Assembly (NCBI GenBank): GCA_948470475.1
Contig: OX419339.1
Span: 8,975,002 to 9,039,001 of the forward strand
Source of the DNA: Galaxea fascicularis
Taxonomy: Eukaryota > Cnidaria > Anthozoa > Scleractinia > Euphylliidae
Direction: 5' to 3'
DNA length: 64,000 bases
Below the pieces are notes generated by a model, which saw nothing but the letters and a program-made list of their open reading frames with translations, was not told where the DNA came from and searched no databases. Below are positions 24,301 through 33,753 of the stretch, piece by piece. How positions within the stretch are numbered: the stretch's first letter is position 1; each line of letters opens with the position of its first letter. Position numbers and translations under genes: made by a program.

Positions 24301-24542
24301 TTACACCGAAACGAGGCAAAGCTATCATGTGGTACAACCACTTTGTCGATGAAGAGACCGGCTGGCTGGGAGAGAGAGATGACTACACACTGCATGGGGG
24401 GTGTGGGGTGAGGAAAGGAATCAAGTGGATTGCTAACAACTGGATTACAGCCCCGGATGTTTCTCTTGCGCATGTCAAAAGCAGCTTTGAGGTGGCCGAG
24501 GAGAAATTAATAGGAGAAGATAGAAAAAGAAATGAACTGTAA
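18352..24542 (+). CDS. P4HTM: P4HTM-like transmembrane prolyl 4-hydroxylase, copy B (11 exons, 437 aa)
   Basis: Exons: 18352-18534, 18817-18898, 19995-20120, 20210-20283, 21667-21728, 22031-22065, 22283-22448, 22761-22818, 23367-23491, 23903-23993, 24231-24542. They total 1314 bp, all in phase. The N-terminus is a hydrophobic signal or anchor ([15 protein letters not shown]). Residues 144-155 form the EF-hand loop [12 protein letters not shown], where the invariant Gly at loop position 6 is Arg. A second, degenerate loop follows ([11 protein letters not shown]). The catalytic domain holds the iron ligands H275 and D277 (NVHHDG) and distal H389 (LHGGCG). It also has K399 for 2-oxoglutarate and the typical block KWIANNWI. 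Family members are ER-membrane dioxygenases that hydroxylate proline in proteins, with human P4HTM linked to HIF regulation; the substrate here is unknown. The exon 4 donor is weak (GAG/gttttt) and the same intron holds a 765-bp transposon. A polyadenylation signal AATAAA lies at 24728. Confidence 0.93.
19160..19419. repeat. MITE-like element in intron 2 of P4HTM copy B
   Basis: Long imperfect terminal inverted repeats of about 55 bp. The left end starts CCATTTTACAGTTGTGTCTT and the right end finishes with the complement GAACTGTAAAATGG. A central pair GAGAGGATG / CATCCTCTC forms an inner hairpin. No coding capacity. Confidence 0.75.
20317..21081. mobile_element. Non-autonomous DNA transposon with TAA target duplication (PIF/Harbinger-like) in intron 4 of copy B
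   Basis: Perfect 19-bp terminal inverted repeats, GGCCCTGTTTACAAGCAGG, bound 765 bp. The flanks are TAA on both sides (20314-20316 and 21082-21084), matching the 3-bp target preference of PIF/Harbinger elements. Subterminal sequence carries many copies of CTAGGGTMACC in both orientations, which may be transposase-binding repeats. No transposase frame is present. Confidence 0.82.
21580..21632. repeat. (GATG)n microsatellite
   Basis: Near-perfect tetranucleotide array GATG/GGAT followed by GATT units, just upstream of exon 5 of P4HTM copy B (21667). Likely length-variable between individuals. Confidence 0.9.
22912..23079. repeat. Foldback element in intron 8 of P4HTM copy B
   Basis: Two arms of about 70 bp are near-perfect complements. 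The left arm begins CTCTCCATTTGGGTTATTTT and the right arm ends AGCCCAAATAGAGAG. They surround a spacer of about 30 bp (GGGGCGCCCC). Non-coding. Confidence 0.8.
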
Positions 24543-24990
24543 CTGGTTTAACTTATGTCGCGACAATTGGATCACCGGACAATCAAAATCATGTCAGAAC
24601 CGTTATTACCCATCACAGGCGCGCAATACGTTTAAATTGTGCACTTAACTGAATTTAAGGTCTTTGTTTTAAGTTAGACCCTTGCTCGAGGATAACATAA
24701 ATCACTAACGTTTTCTATATTTTTTAAAATAAAATAGAACGTTATGACAAATTAATAATGACTGATAGTCTTGCTCCCCCAAAGTTATAAGTTGTGGAGG
24801 TGAAAATCAAGTAGCGGTAAAGAGTTTGTGCAAGACAAAAAAAAAAACGATTTGTGCAAGACATTACAATACTTCAACCAAGCCTGTGCACCACCCCTTA
24901 GATGAAGACCAGATGAAGTCTGATTAGGCCCAGGCAGGCTGGGTGTGGACTTGACTACGGCTTCCCTAGGCATACACCTGACTATAACGC

Positions 24991-24995
24991 ATTCG

Positions 24996-25036
<41 letters not shown>

Positions 25037-25158
25037 AGAGCTTTGTTTTACCACGCCAAGCCTCGCCCCCACGGTTTCGACTGCGTGGCTTGGCGTGGTA
25101 AAACAAAGCTTTTTTTGGTCTCCCGGAACAATATGGCCACCGTGTGACAAGGGCGAAT
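24991..25158. repeat. Long-arm foldback element
   Basis: The left arm starts ATTCGCCCTTGTCACACGGC and the right arm ends GTGTGACAAGGGCGAAT. The arms are about 70 bp with few mismatches, around a spacer of about 25 bp. Both arms carry the GGCCATATTG/CAATATGGCC core. No coding sequence. Confidence 0.85.
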
Positions 25159-25343
25159 AGCCCATAAGTAAGAAATTTATGATCAATTAAAATTTTTAAA
25201 ATAAAAATATTAAGAGAGCCTGACACAGGTCTATATTTTGACACAACGATGTTGACTTCATTTCTTTTCGAGCGCCAAAAATGTGAGTGCCATTTAAGAA
25301 CTCTTTTTAGTGCCTGAACTACAAAACGTGCCGTATTCTTGTT

Positions 25344-25470
25344 ACCCTGGGTGTCAGAGGTCATTTTTTTCGTTTGGTTGAGGGAAATTACGCGGCGCGG
25401 ATCGCCGAAAGGAAAAAAAAAAAAAATTTCCCTCAACCAAACGAAAAAAATTACCTCTAGGACCCAGGGT
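25344..25470. repeat. Foldback element close to the start of P4HTM copy C
   Basis: The arms CGTTTGGTTGAGGGAAATT and AATTTCCCTCAACCAAACG are exact complements. Outer ACCCTGGG/CCCAGGGT pairing is less exact. The loop contains a 14-base poly-A run. It ends 114 bp before the copy C ATG. Confidence 0.82.
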
Positions 25471-25584
25471 ATATTCCTGTCGAACCGGACGACAAAATGG
25501 AACAAAGGACTAAATTATTAATCATGACAGTCGAAAATTGTGTCAACGATAGCTTTGGATAGACCGGAGAAAAAGAAAGGCTAA

Positions 25585-28500
25585 ATGTTTTATCGCCGGA
25601 AAGTTGTTTTGCTGATTATAGTCACTCAAACCGTGCTAGCGCTTTGTGATTTGCAGAAACGACTCGATAAATCATGTGAAAATGGCGTTTGTTACAGAGA
25701 ACAGGACCAAGGACCGTGTAAACCAGATAACGATGAACCACGACTCTTCCGATGGGATGCTGTTCAAGTATGTTTCTCGTTTAATGTATTTTTGTCGTAT
25801 TTTTACCGTGAACTGAGTAATGAAGGTATCGATCGAAATCACATCTTAAAAACAGAAGGCTTGATCTCAGGCGCATCTGCAGGCCTTGCACTAAAAGTAC
25901 ATTTACAAATAGATGCTCCTTTTCATTCTCTTCCTAGGTTCTTATAGAGTTCATTGAAAAGGGAACAGCCGATCATAAGCGATTCTTTCTTATGATAATT
26001 TTTAGTGTAATACAGGTTTTGTCTCTCTTGGGTAGTCAGTACTTGTCTGATTTGCAAATATGTTTTAGCTGCTTTCAATCGATTGCATCTGCGGAAATCA
26101 AAGACTAGTCAACCTCGGAAGTGTTTTGCCACCCAATTGAGCTTGGTCCTCGCATGTTTAAGTCATATCTAGGATTCAGTTATTCTTTAAAAGCATTCAA
26201 GAGATGGAAGTAACTTAACAACTCTGAGCACTAGTCATCGGTAAAGGTAATGAGCAGTGTTAACTTAAAGTAAACAAGCAGCGCCATTTTGATTGACGAC
26301 AGAATTTGTCGTCAGAATACCTGCCGGGTACCCGTTTTATTCTCGAATACAGATTGGTCTTCACTAAAGCAAAAAAAAGCTTTGTATCAGCTGTATCAAT
26401 GGAGGTTTTCCGCTTTTTATCTCTAAAATATATGTTGGTCGTGTTGGTCGTGTGAAGAGGAAACCTTATTGGATGGCAACTGTCCATGGGTTGACCGTTA
26501 AATTACTAAATTTGCCGGCTGTAGTACTTTATCTCTCATAATGTACGTCAGACCAGGCCCGTAGCAGGGGGAAGGGCAGGGGGGCTCAAGCCCCCCCCCC
26601 CCGTTCGTGTCCTTTCAAACTTCATCGCGATTCTTCCAACTCACTTAATTGCAGGTGAATTCTCCTGCAGTTAAACTCTAAGGAATGGTTCCAAGCTTAA
26701 CAAACTTGTTGTCTTAGTAAACCTATTGTTCTGATGTTCTCCTTGTTGTCGCCGTCGTGCCACCTTAAACTCTCTAATATCTACGAGGGAGGGGGGAGGG
26801 TGGAGTATTGGGCAATTTGCTGAGCTCCCCCCCCCCCCACCTATTTTAGCCTTGCTACGGGTCTACAGGCTGCCTTTTGTCGTTTCTCTGATGCCAGAAA
26901 ACTCGAACGAATTCGTCTTTCAGAAAGGTCACGTGAGAGAACTTGAATTAGAAACAGGGAAGAAATTCAAGATGATAACGCTAGCATCAAAGCCCCCAGT
27001 GTTTGGTAAGTTTGTTTGTAATCTTAAATTTATAGGAAGTCTTGAGATGCCTGCCTAATTTCTTCTTTAAAGATATCCCAGTTACACTACTTTGAAAAAA
27101 AAAAACAAGAAAAAACCTTCAAGCCAGCTTTACACACCACATCTATACACCGTATAGGCCTATACGGTGGACGGAGTTCGTCGGGTACAAATGAACGTTT
27201 GAACCGCCGGTATTGAGTTTAAGAACAACCAACTTACCCTTCCAAGACAAAATTGCTTAATGTCATTACGATGCAACAGAACACACGGTGACAATTTGAC
27301 ACGGTGACAAAGTGGTTAGAGCGGAGTTTGACTAGACCTCAGAGAGTGGATTTTGCAATCCTCTCGTCATCGTGGTAAGTCATTAACGTGCCACGTGACC
27401 TCCACTACAATTTAAGACCCGGGAAACCTGGTTCAGGGAGGCAGGCCCAGCAACATTCCACAATGTAAGAGAGAGATTTATAAATTCGCTCACAGACGCA
27501 TGCTATTTCAAAACTGAGAAGAAATGTCACTTGATTACAGGAATCGATACTACACTTCTTCGATCTTTTCTTCTGCACAGAAATTCCAGATTTTCTAAGC
27601 GAAAGTGAATGCAACCACATTATCAGTTTAGCTGAAAAGGTTGGTCTCCGTGGAAGTGATCTGCATCTTGATGAGGAACTTGACCAGCGTAAAGAATTTT
27701 TACGAGGTATATCGTGGAAAGTTGTTTCTTGGTATTTGCCAAAGTAAACTAAGAGGGTGAAAAAGCTCTACCAATTATGCCCCGTACAAGGACAAAATTA
27801 TAACCCTAACTGAAGGAACCTCGTGGGGCCTTACTCAGGTAATAAGAAAAATAACCATCTCATAGAGATAACTTTGTAACATGTCAAAATACCCAATCGG
27901 GTACCAATAGCCAGGAAGGAATTTTTCGCTGATAAATACGTACCTTAATTTGAACAATGCTATGTATTACGGTCCTACAAATAAAGTTCATGTTATACTT
28001 TATCCGTCATCTTCTACATATTTCTCAGGACATGCAAGTGGCAAAGCTGGTAACTTCCTTAACTGGGACAAAAACACTGATGGTGTCATAACCAGAGAAG
28101 AAGTGAGTCTGACCGTTATGTACGATAACTTTAAATGTGAAAATGTCTTCCAAAGCAGACACATATCGTACCATAAGTCTACACCAAACAAGGAAATCGG
28201 GAGCAGGGTTGGCGCAGTGTCGAGAGCGCTCGCTTTCCACCAATGTGTCCCGGGTTCAATTCCCGGACTCGGCGTCATAAGTGGGCTGAGTTTGTTGGTT
28301 CTCTACTCTACTCCGAGAGGTTTTTCTCCGGGTACTCCGGTTTTCCCCTCTCCTCAAAAACCAACATTTGATTTAATTTAGAGTTTATTTGATTTACAGT
28401 CTCCCCAATTTATAGTAGAGCACTCGTGTTTTGCTAGAACGATTTGAGACTTAAAGTTATTATTATCAGTGTATTTGTCTACACATATGATTGCACTGAA

Positions 28501-31500
28501 CTTAAATAAAAATATGCAAGTCCTTTTTTTGGCCTAGGCTTGTCTCCCACCTATTTTCTCACAGCAGGCACTAGCAGTTGGGGTGTTTCTTTCGCTTCCC
28601 TATCCTCAAAATAAGGACTAATCGCAGTATATATAGGTACATAACAGAGTTGTATGCGCTGGCTGGCAGCATACACATGTTTCAACTTCTGGTGAGCAGT
28701 GTGTATTTCAATAGTCTTCAAGGAAGGAAGGAAGTCAGCGACTGCTCATCGTTAAATTTCCGCCTATCATCCAGTTACTATCGCGCTTATGCAGAAAACA
28801 TCATCAAATATAATACATTTTAAAGCAACGTCTCAACCATTTGGTAGAACTTTGGTCGAGGTTTATAATTAGTCTTTACTGCCAATTTTCTAGCACCAAA
28901 ATAATTGTACCACCGTCTTCCAAATAACCTTTGTGAATTTTTTTTTTTTGTCCTCAGGTTATTGAATTTGCTGAAGGTTTTAAATTTCTCTACATTGATC
29001 CGACGGAAGTGGATGACATGTGAGTATTGCAAACCAATTTTTATTGCCTCTGACTTCCACGATTAAAGCTCCTTCAAGTGCTGATTATGGACGGTCTCTT
29101 ATTTTTAGGATAAACAAGCTGAATATAAAGGAATTTGATGATGGTAAGATAAGCACGCATTATGAGGACATCTCTCAGGATTCACCTATGTAAAATCTGA
29201 GGACAAATCGAAAATGACACTCAGTGAAAAAGTGATTAAACTGAGTCGTTCTACCCATGCGGTATCTGAATTTGGAGTGACAGCATTTGCCTTCTTGCGA
29301 GAAATCAAATACGTCCATCACCAACCTTGAATTTATCACTGATCACCTTGAAGTTAATAATAAAAATAATAAAAATAGCAAAAACTAATGTTCTTTGTAG
29401 GGAAATTAATAAATTCATTGACGATGACGATGACTGGGATGCTATTAACGGGGGCCTCGCGTGAGAATAGAGGAAGGCAATGAGATGTGTCAAAATTCAT
29501 AACTAATGGGGAGTCATTTTTTGCCTCACCAAAAGGACTGTTTTTTGAAGTCCCCGCTTCCAATGCGTTTTGGTTGCTGTGATCCGGCTTCCCTTCCCAA
29601 ACTACATGTTAGGGTGGTAATAGCTAAGGAAAGATGTTATTTGAAGGTCTTCCGAATTTTATCTCCAATTGACAGCATTTTGTTGTGCCCGTTACAGATC
29701 AAGTGACGCAAAAGGAATTTGAAGCCTTACCGACTGCTGCCATGGATGAATATATGAATAACGTCAAAGAAACTCACCCAGCACATAGAGAAAGGTTTAG
29801 CAACCAGGCCTGGTTGGTACAAGGGAAGACCGCTGATCAAGTTTTAAAACGATTAAGAAACAGGCAAGTCATTCTTTTTGGCCCAAGCATGGTACCAGCA
29901 ATCGCCCTTGTATGGGTACATTAGAGTTAACCTGAGTTACCTAAGAGTTAAAATAGCATGTCTATTTATAAAATAAAAGAGTACTTTTTAAGATGTTTAC
30001 TTGACATCAACTCCACTACTCATCAATGAAGTGTGTTAACCATTTGTCCGTTTCTCCGTTTTCGGTAGTACAGAAGGAATATATCAGACACTTTTAGACT
30101 AAAAAGGATGGCAAAAAATTCCTTACTTAGCACCACCAATGCTACGCTTTCTGATTTTTTCAAACATGTAATGCATTCGCATTTTATTCTAACAGGGTTG
30201 CCAAGCTAACAAGACTTTCAGATCGAACCGTAAGAGGTGGTGAACCTCTCCAGGTAGTCTTTGCCTCAATCATTTCAATTACCACCTCCACCTCCATGCT
30301 GATAAGTAAATGTATACAATAGAATAAGGCACTCATTAAATCTCTTGATAAAGAGCTTAGGCTTAATTACGATTGTGGAGCTGTGAGGGAATACGCACGG
30401 CTATCTCGTCTTTCATTTTCGATCTTCATTCAAACTCGCGTGTTGCCCACAACAGAATGAAATCTACTGATCTGTGTGCCTGAAAGAGGGAACTTGCTTC
30501 TGTGCCACATTCCAATCACTAAAACCAGTGCTACTTCGCTTGCCTCCAACAGGTTGTGAAGTATGAAAAGAATGGTCATTACAACGCTCACTACGACAGC
30601 CAGTTTGTGGCAAACATGTCACAGATCAAATGCTGTCATTTGGACCTGTCTCTTTTACCCAGCTGTCGAGTATGCAGGTAACACGTTATAACATTTTCCT
30701 TTTTTGCTCAGAAGAATTATACAGAATAATTGGATCATCCACCGCGGAGATGATCACCGGTTTCAATCAAGGGCTGGGCCTTGCGGGAATGTGGAATCTA
30801 TTCTATTCGGGACACTGCTTTCGTGTGCCCAAGTTGTAATAGCCTTAGTCTGGCTGTCCGATCATTGCCATCGTCACAGTAATCACCATTACCCCTACCA
30901 ATTACAATGTCAACGTCATTATCATGATCACCACCACCACCACCACCATAATCATCATCATTTTCATCGTCATCATCATCCTCATCCTCATCATATCATC
31001 ATCGTCATCGTCGTCGTTGTCGCCGTCGCCGTCGTCATGATCATAATTTCAAACTAAACGCAAGAACAGTATTTGTGCTATCATGGAGTAAACCATAAGT
31101 AGGTACTAAAATGTAAGAATATGTTGGAATCCTCTTTCGTTTACTGCAGGTACGCCACTATCCTGTACTACCTAAATGACGTGGAAGACGGAGGGGAAAC
31201 AGCGTTCCCTGTGGTAGACAACCCCACATTCGACAAAAAGGTTTAAGAACAATTACCTACACAATATGTTTGTCAGATATAACAACTTTTGCAGTCTAGT
31301 TGGTGAATAACAACTAAATAGTCTGCATCAGAATGAAACAATGTCCCATACCAGTGAGATGAATGTACGGCCTTTAACCGACAACAGAAAGAAAGACATA
31401 AAGGAAGGAAATTTAAAACACATGGCTGAGGGGTAAATGAAACATGTGTTTTACAGTAAGCGAGATAAGCGCCCATCATTCTCGTCCCCAGAGCCTCCGT

Positions 31501-32681
31501 TTCTTTTGTGGTCGGAGAAATGGGGTCGTGAGAATGCGCGTCCATAGAAAAATGAATCAGTCCGAGTTCTCCCATAAGGAGTCAAAGTGTATGAACTATG
31601 ATAACTGGCTCGGACGCTCTATTAGAGCGGTTTTCAATTGAGTGCATGACGAAAGTGATTCGCGTTTGCTTTGGTTTTACTTTACCTCGCTCTGTGATTG
31701 GTTGACAAACCTCGCGCCACTTTCTCAGCCAATCAGAGGCAAAACGAAAATCGATGGTTGCAAGTGCGCATTGCGCTTGGATCCAGTTCCATTTGGTTGC
31801 ATGTAATTACTTTCCAAGATTCTAATTGGTTCTCTGAGCTGATTCGTCTGTTGTGATTAGTCAGAGTAATTGCTTTGGCTTTGGTTTTACGACAATCAAT
31901 AGACAATATTCGTATTCTCGGTATTGAACTGGATCTAGCATGAAGTTGAGGCTCTTGCGGAGAAATCCTTTCATATGTAAATGTATTTCCCCGCAAGAGC
32001 CTCCACTTCATGCTAGATCCAGTTCAATACCGAGAATACGAATAATTTATTGTCTATTGAAAACCACTCTACGGAGCTAGAGGAGGTTCGTGAGAGCCGA
32101 GCCATTAAACTAAGTTCAATATGACAAGGGGTTTATCTGTATACTATTATAGCAGCAACCAGGGGGCAGCTATGATTTCAATCTCAACAGAGATGATTTG
32201 CGCGAGTGGGGATGAATACGCTGTTTTAAGCAATTTCTAAAACAATGTCAAGCCTGTTTAAAATGGCGATCGATGTGCTGCAAATAAATTTTTCAAACAT
32301 GCTGCTATCGTTAGAGTTTTGAAAGAGTCATCAGTGTACTGTGTTTAACATCGTTTAAGCGGCAGTCTGAAGTGAAACAGCACAGATATAAAGTAGTACG
32401 ATCTCTTCCTGCAGGCATACATAGAATCGATGAGTGATGACAAGTTCAACTTGATGCAGTACTGTCACGATGGCAACCTGGTGGTCGCGCCGAAGCGAGG
32501 GAAGGCTATCCTGTGGTATAATCATTTCGTGGATGAAGAGACGGGCTGGATGGGAGAAATGGACGAATATTCCCTGCACGGCGGCTGCGGGCTGTGGTCG
32601 GGCGTCAAATGGATCGCTAACAACTGGATAACATCCGCTGATGCCCGGTGGGCTCATTACAAAAGCGATCATGATGTGTAG
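25585..32681 (+). CDS. P4HTM: P4HTM-like transmembrane prolyl 4-hydroxylase, copy C (11 exons, 422 aa)
   Basis: Exons: 25585-25767, 26924-27005, 27581-27706, 28029-28102, 28958-29019, 29109-29143, 29698-29863, 30196-30253, 30553-30677, 31150-31240, 32415-32681. They total 1269 bp, in phase; exons 1-10 equal copy B in length. It starts with a hydrophobic signal or anchor ([16 protein letters not shown]). The EF-hand loop [12 protein letters not shown] (144-155) is canonical, unlike copy B. The dioxygenase domain has H275 and D277 (NAHYDS), H389 (SLHGGCG) and K399 (GVKW), so catalysis looks intact. The C-terminal tail is 15 residues shorter than in copy B. Intron 7 has a GC donor (CAG/gcaagt) with an AG acceptor. 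Introns carry a SINE (28199-28400), a (CAC/ATC)n array and two inverted-repeat elements. Regulation cannot be read from the sequence. Confidence 0.94.
26552..26868. repeat. Inverted-repeat element in intron 1 of P4HTM copy C
   Basis: The ends AGACCAGGCCCGTAGCAGGG and CCTTGCTACGGGTCT are complementary apart from small gaps. Both are followed inward by long C or G runs (26590-26602 and 26827-26838). Its right edge lies about 55 bp before exon 2. Confidence 0.65.
28199..28400 (+). repeat. tRNA-headed SINE, copy 2, in intron 4 of P4HTM copy C
   Basis: Same element as at 4685-4898, here in sense orientation. It has head GGGAGCAGGGTTGGCGCAG, B-box-like GGGTTCAATTCCCGG, body with CTCCGAGAGGTTTTTCTCC, and a T/A-rich tail. 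It opens a reading frame with exon 4, which is accidental. Confidence 0.82.
30926..31042. repeat. Compound (CAC)n/(ATC)n/(GTC)n microsatellite
   Basis: Trinucleotide-rich stretch in intron 9 of P4HTM copy C. It shifts from CAC to ATC/CTC to GTC/GCC units. Frames through it give His-rich or Val-rich peptides of no significance. Confidence 0.9.
31624..32071. repeat. MITE-like element (AGAGCGGTTTTCAATTGAGTG family) in intron 10 of copy C, interrupted by a second element
   Basis: The left end AGAGCGGTTTTCAATTGAGTG pairs with the right end TATTGAAAACCACTCT. The interior holds paired GTGATTGGTTG / CCAATCAGAGGC motifs. Near the right end it is split by a 155-bp hairpin (31901-32055). Removing the hairpin restores GACAATCAATTGAAAACC, which agrees with the 3' ends of relatives at 11799 and 61539. 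Confidence 0.8.
31901..32055. repeat. 155-bp hairpin element, copy 1
   Basis: Arms of about 70 bp begin AGACAATATTCGTATTCTCG. They share GGTATTGAACTGGATCTAGC and its complement, with a short AT-rich loop. A second copy lies at 33580-33729. In both cases the element is flanked by AT on each side, a possible 2-bp duplication. Confidence 0.88.
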
Positions 32682-33753
32682 TAACGGAAGACAAATTAAG
32701 AATTGCTAACTGAATGATTTATGATAACTGAGAAACTACAGAGTGATATGAAAAGGGCTCGATCCATAGGCAAAGAGATCAGCTGCATATTTCTAGGTAT
32801 TACAGAGTTCACAAAAGAAACAAAACGACCATTTTGACAGGGAAAGATGCTGTGAACAGTCGTGTATGAGGCATAGGTAGAACCTTTCTTCTGTGCCGAG
32901 GAGTTCTTTGCTTGGACTTGCCTCGAGTGAGTGCGATTAGGTAGAGTTCAAGAGATTTGCGGAGCTAAATTCCACATAGCATGTGTTCTTTTGATTTACT
33001 ATGCCTCTTTTTACGCAAAAAAGTAAAAATAGAACAAAAGTAAATATCGTCTCCCTGAGCCGAAGACAGACGCTGATAAACGGAAACCATTTTTTTTTTC
33101 TTTTTGTTATACTTTCGTGGTCCCTTCTAGTTCATTTATAACTTATGCAGTAAATAAACTGCACCGTTTTATTAAACATATATCTGTTATTTTCATTTCC
33201 AAAAAGCTGGATATCAATGATCATATTTCCCGGGTAGATCTAGCCGGACATGCAGTTCCTCCCACGGCACACATGATCTTGCCGTCCAATCTGTTCAACA
33301 ATCGACTTAACGGTTTGAACCAACGACTCATAATTTTTATAATAGCTAAGTGAAGTAATATCGTTCGCCTACCAATAACATCCCGACTTCGTTAAATAAT
33401 CAAATCAACGCCCAGAGTATTTATACCATCTACTGACTTTACACAAATCACTCTGATGATGACTTCCGCTCAGGATGTCGAAACGTCAGTCAAAGTCACC
33501 ACAGCTTGTGGAGACACAGACTGAACAGTCCTTCTCAGAACGACAATCAGCCGGCCAATCGTAGTCACTTCGTTATAATAGGCCATATTCGTATTCTCGG
33601 TATTGAACTGGATCTAGCATGAAGTGGAGGCTCTTGCGGGGAAATATATTAACATATGAAAAGATTCCCCCGCAAGAGCCTCCACTTCATGCTAGATCCA
33701 GTTCAATACCGAGAATACAAATATGGCCTATTTATACACAAGACCCAAAATCT
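32682..33753. other. Spacer between P4HTM copy C and SDR39U1 (tail-to-tail)
   Basis: The two genes converge here. An AATAAA at 33153 could serve copy C but lies about 470 bp from its stop. The 150-bp hairpin at 33580-33729 fills the space just downstream of the SDR39U1 stop. No other gene is seen. Confidence 0.55.
33580..33729. repeat. 150-bp hairpin element, copy 2, in the presumed 3' UTR of SDR39U1
   Basis: Same family as 31901-32055, with ends AGGCCATATTCGTATTCTCG and its complement. The arms are nearly perfect and the loop is about 15 bp. It begins 25 bp past the SDR39U1 stop codon (33754), so the transcript would probably carry a long hairpin in its 3' UTR. Confidence 0.88.

Larger units (their letters stand above)
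24543..25584. other. Spacer between P4HTM copies B and C, with two foldbacks
   Basis: About 1 kb separates the stop of copy B from the start of copy C. It contains the copy B polyadenylation signal (24728) and two hairpin elements (24991-25158 and 25344-25470). Only about 115 bp remain between the second hairpin and the copy C ATG, so the element may overlap the copy C promoter. Confidence 0.7.

Noticed and set aside
24785..25186. A 133-codon frame, and 25002-25505 with 167 codons
   Set aside because: Both run through the two foldback elements between P4HTM copies B and C. Their peptides repeat themselves because the arms are mirrored.
30704..31057. A His-rich 117-codon frame that could look like a metal-binding protein
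   Set aside because: It is the translation of a (CAC/ATC)n microsatellite lying in an intron.
32355..32672. A 105-codon minus-strand frame over the last exon of P4HTM copy C
   Set aside because: It is the mirror of a strongly conserved coding exon, with no splice context or family similarity of its own. The same applies to 24267-24473 in copy B and 10679-11116 in the GPCR.
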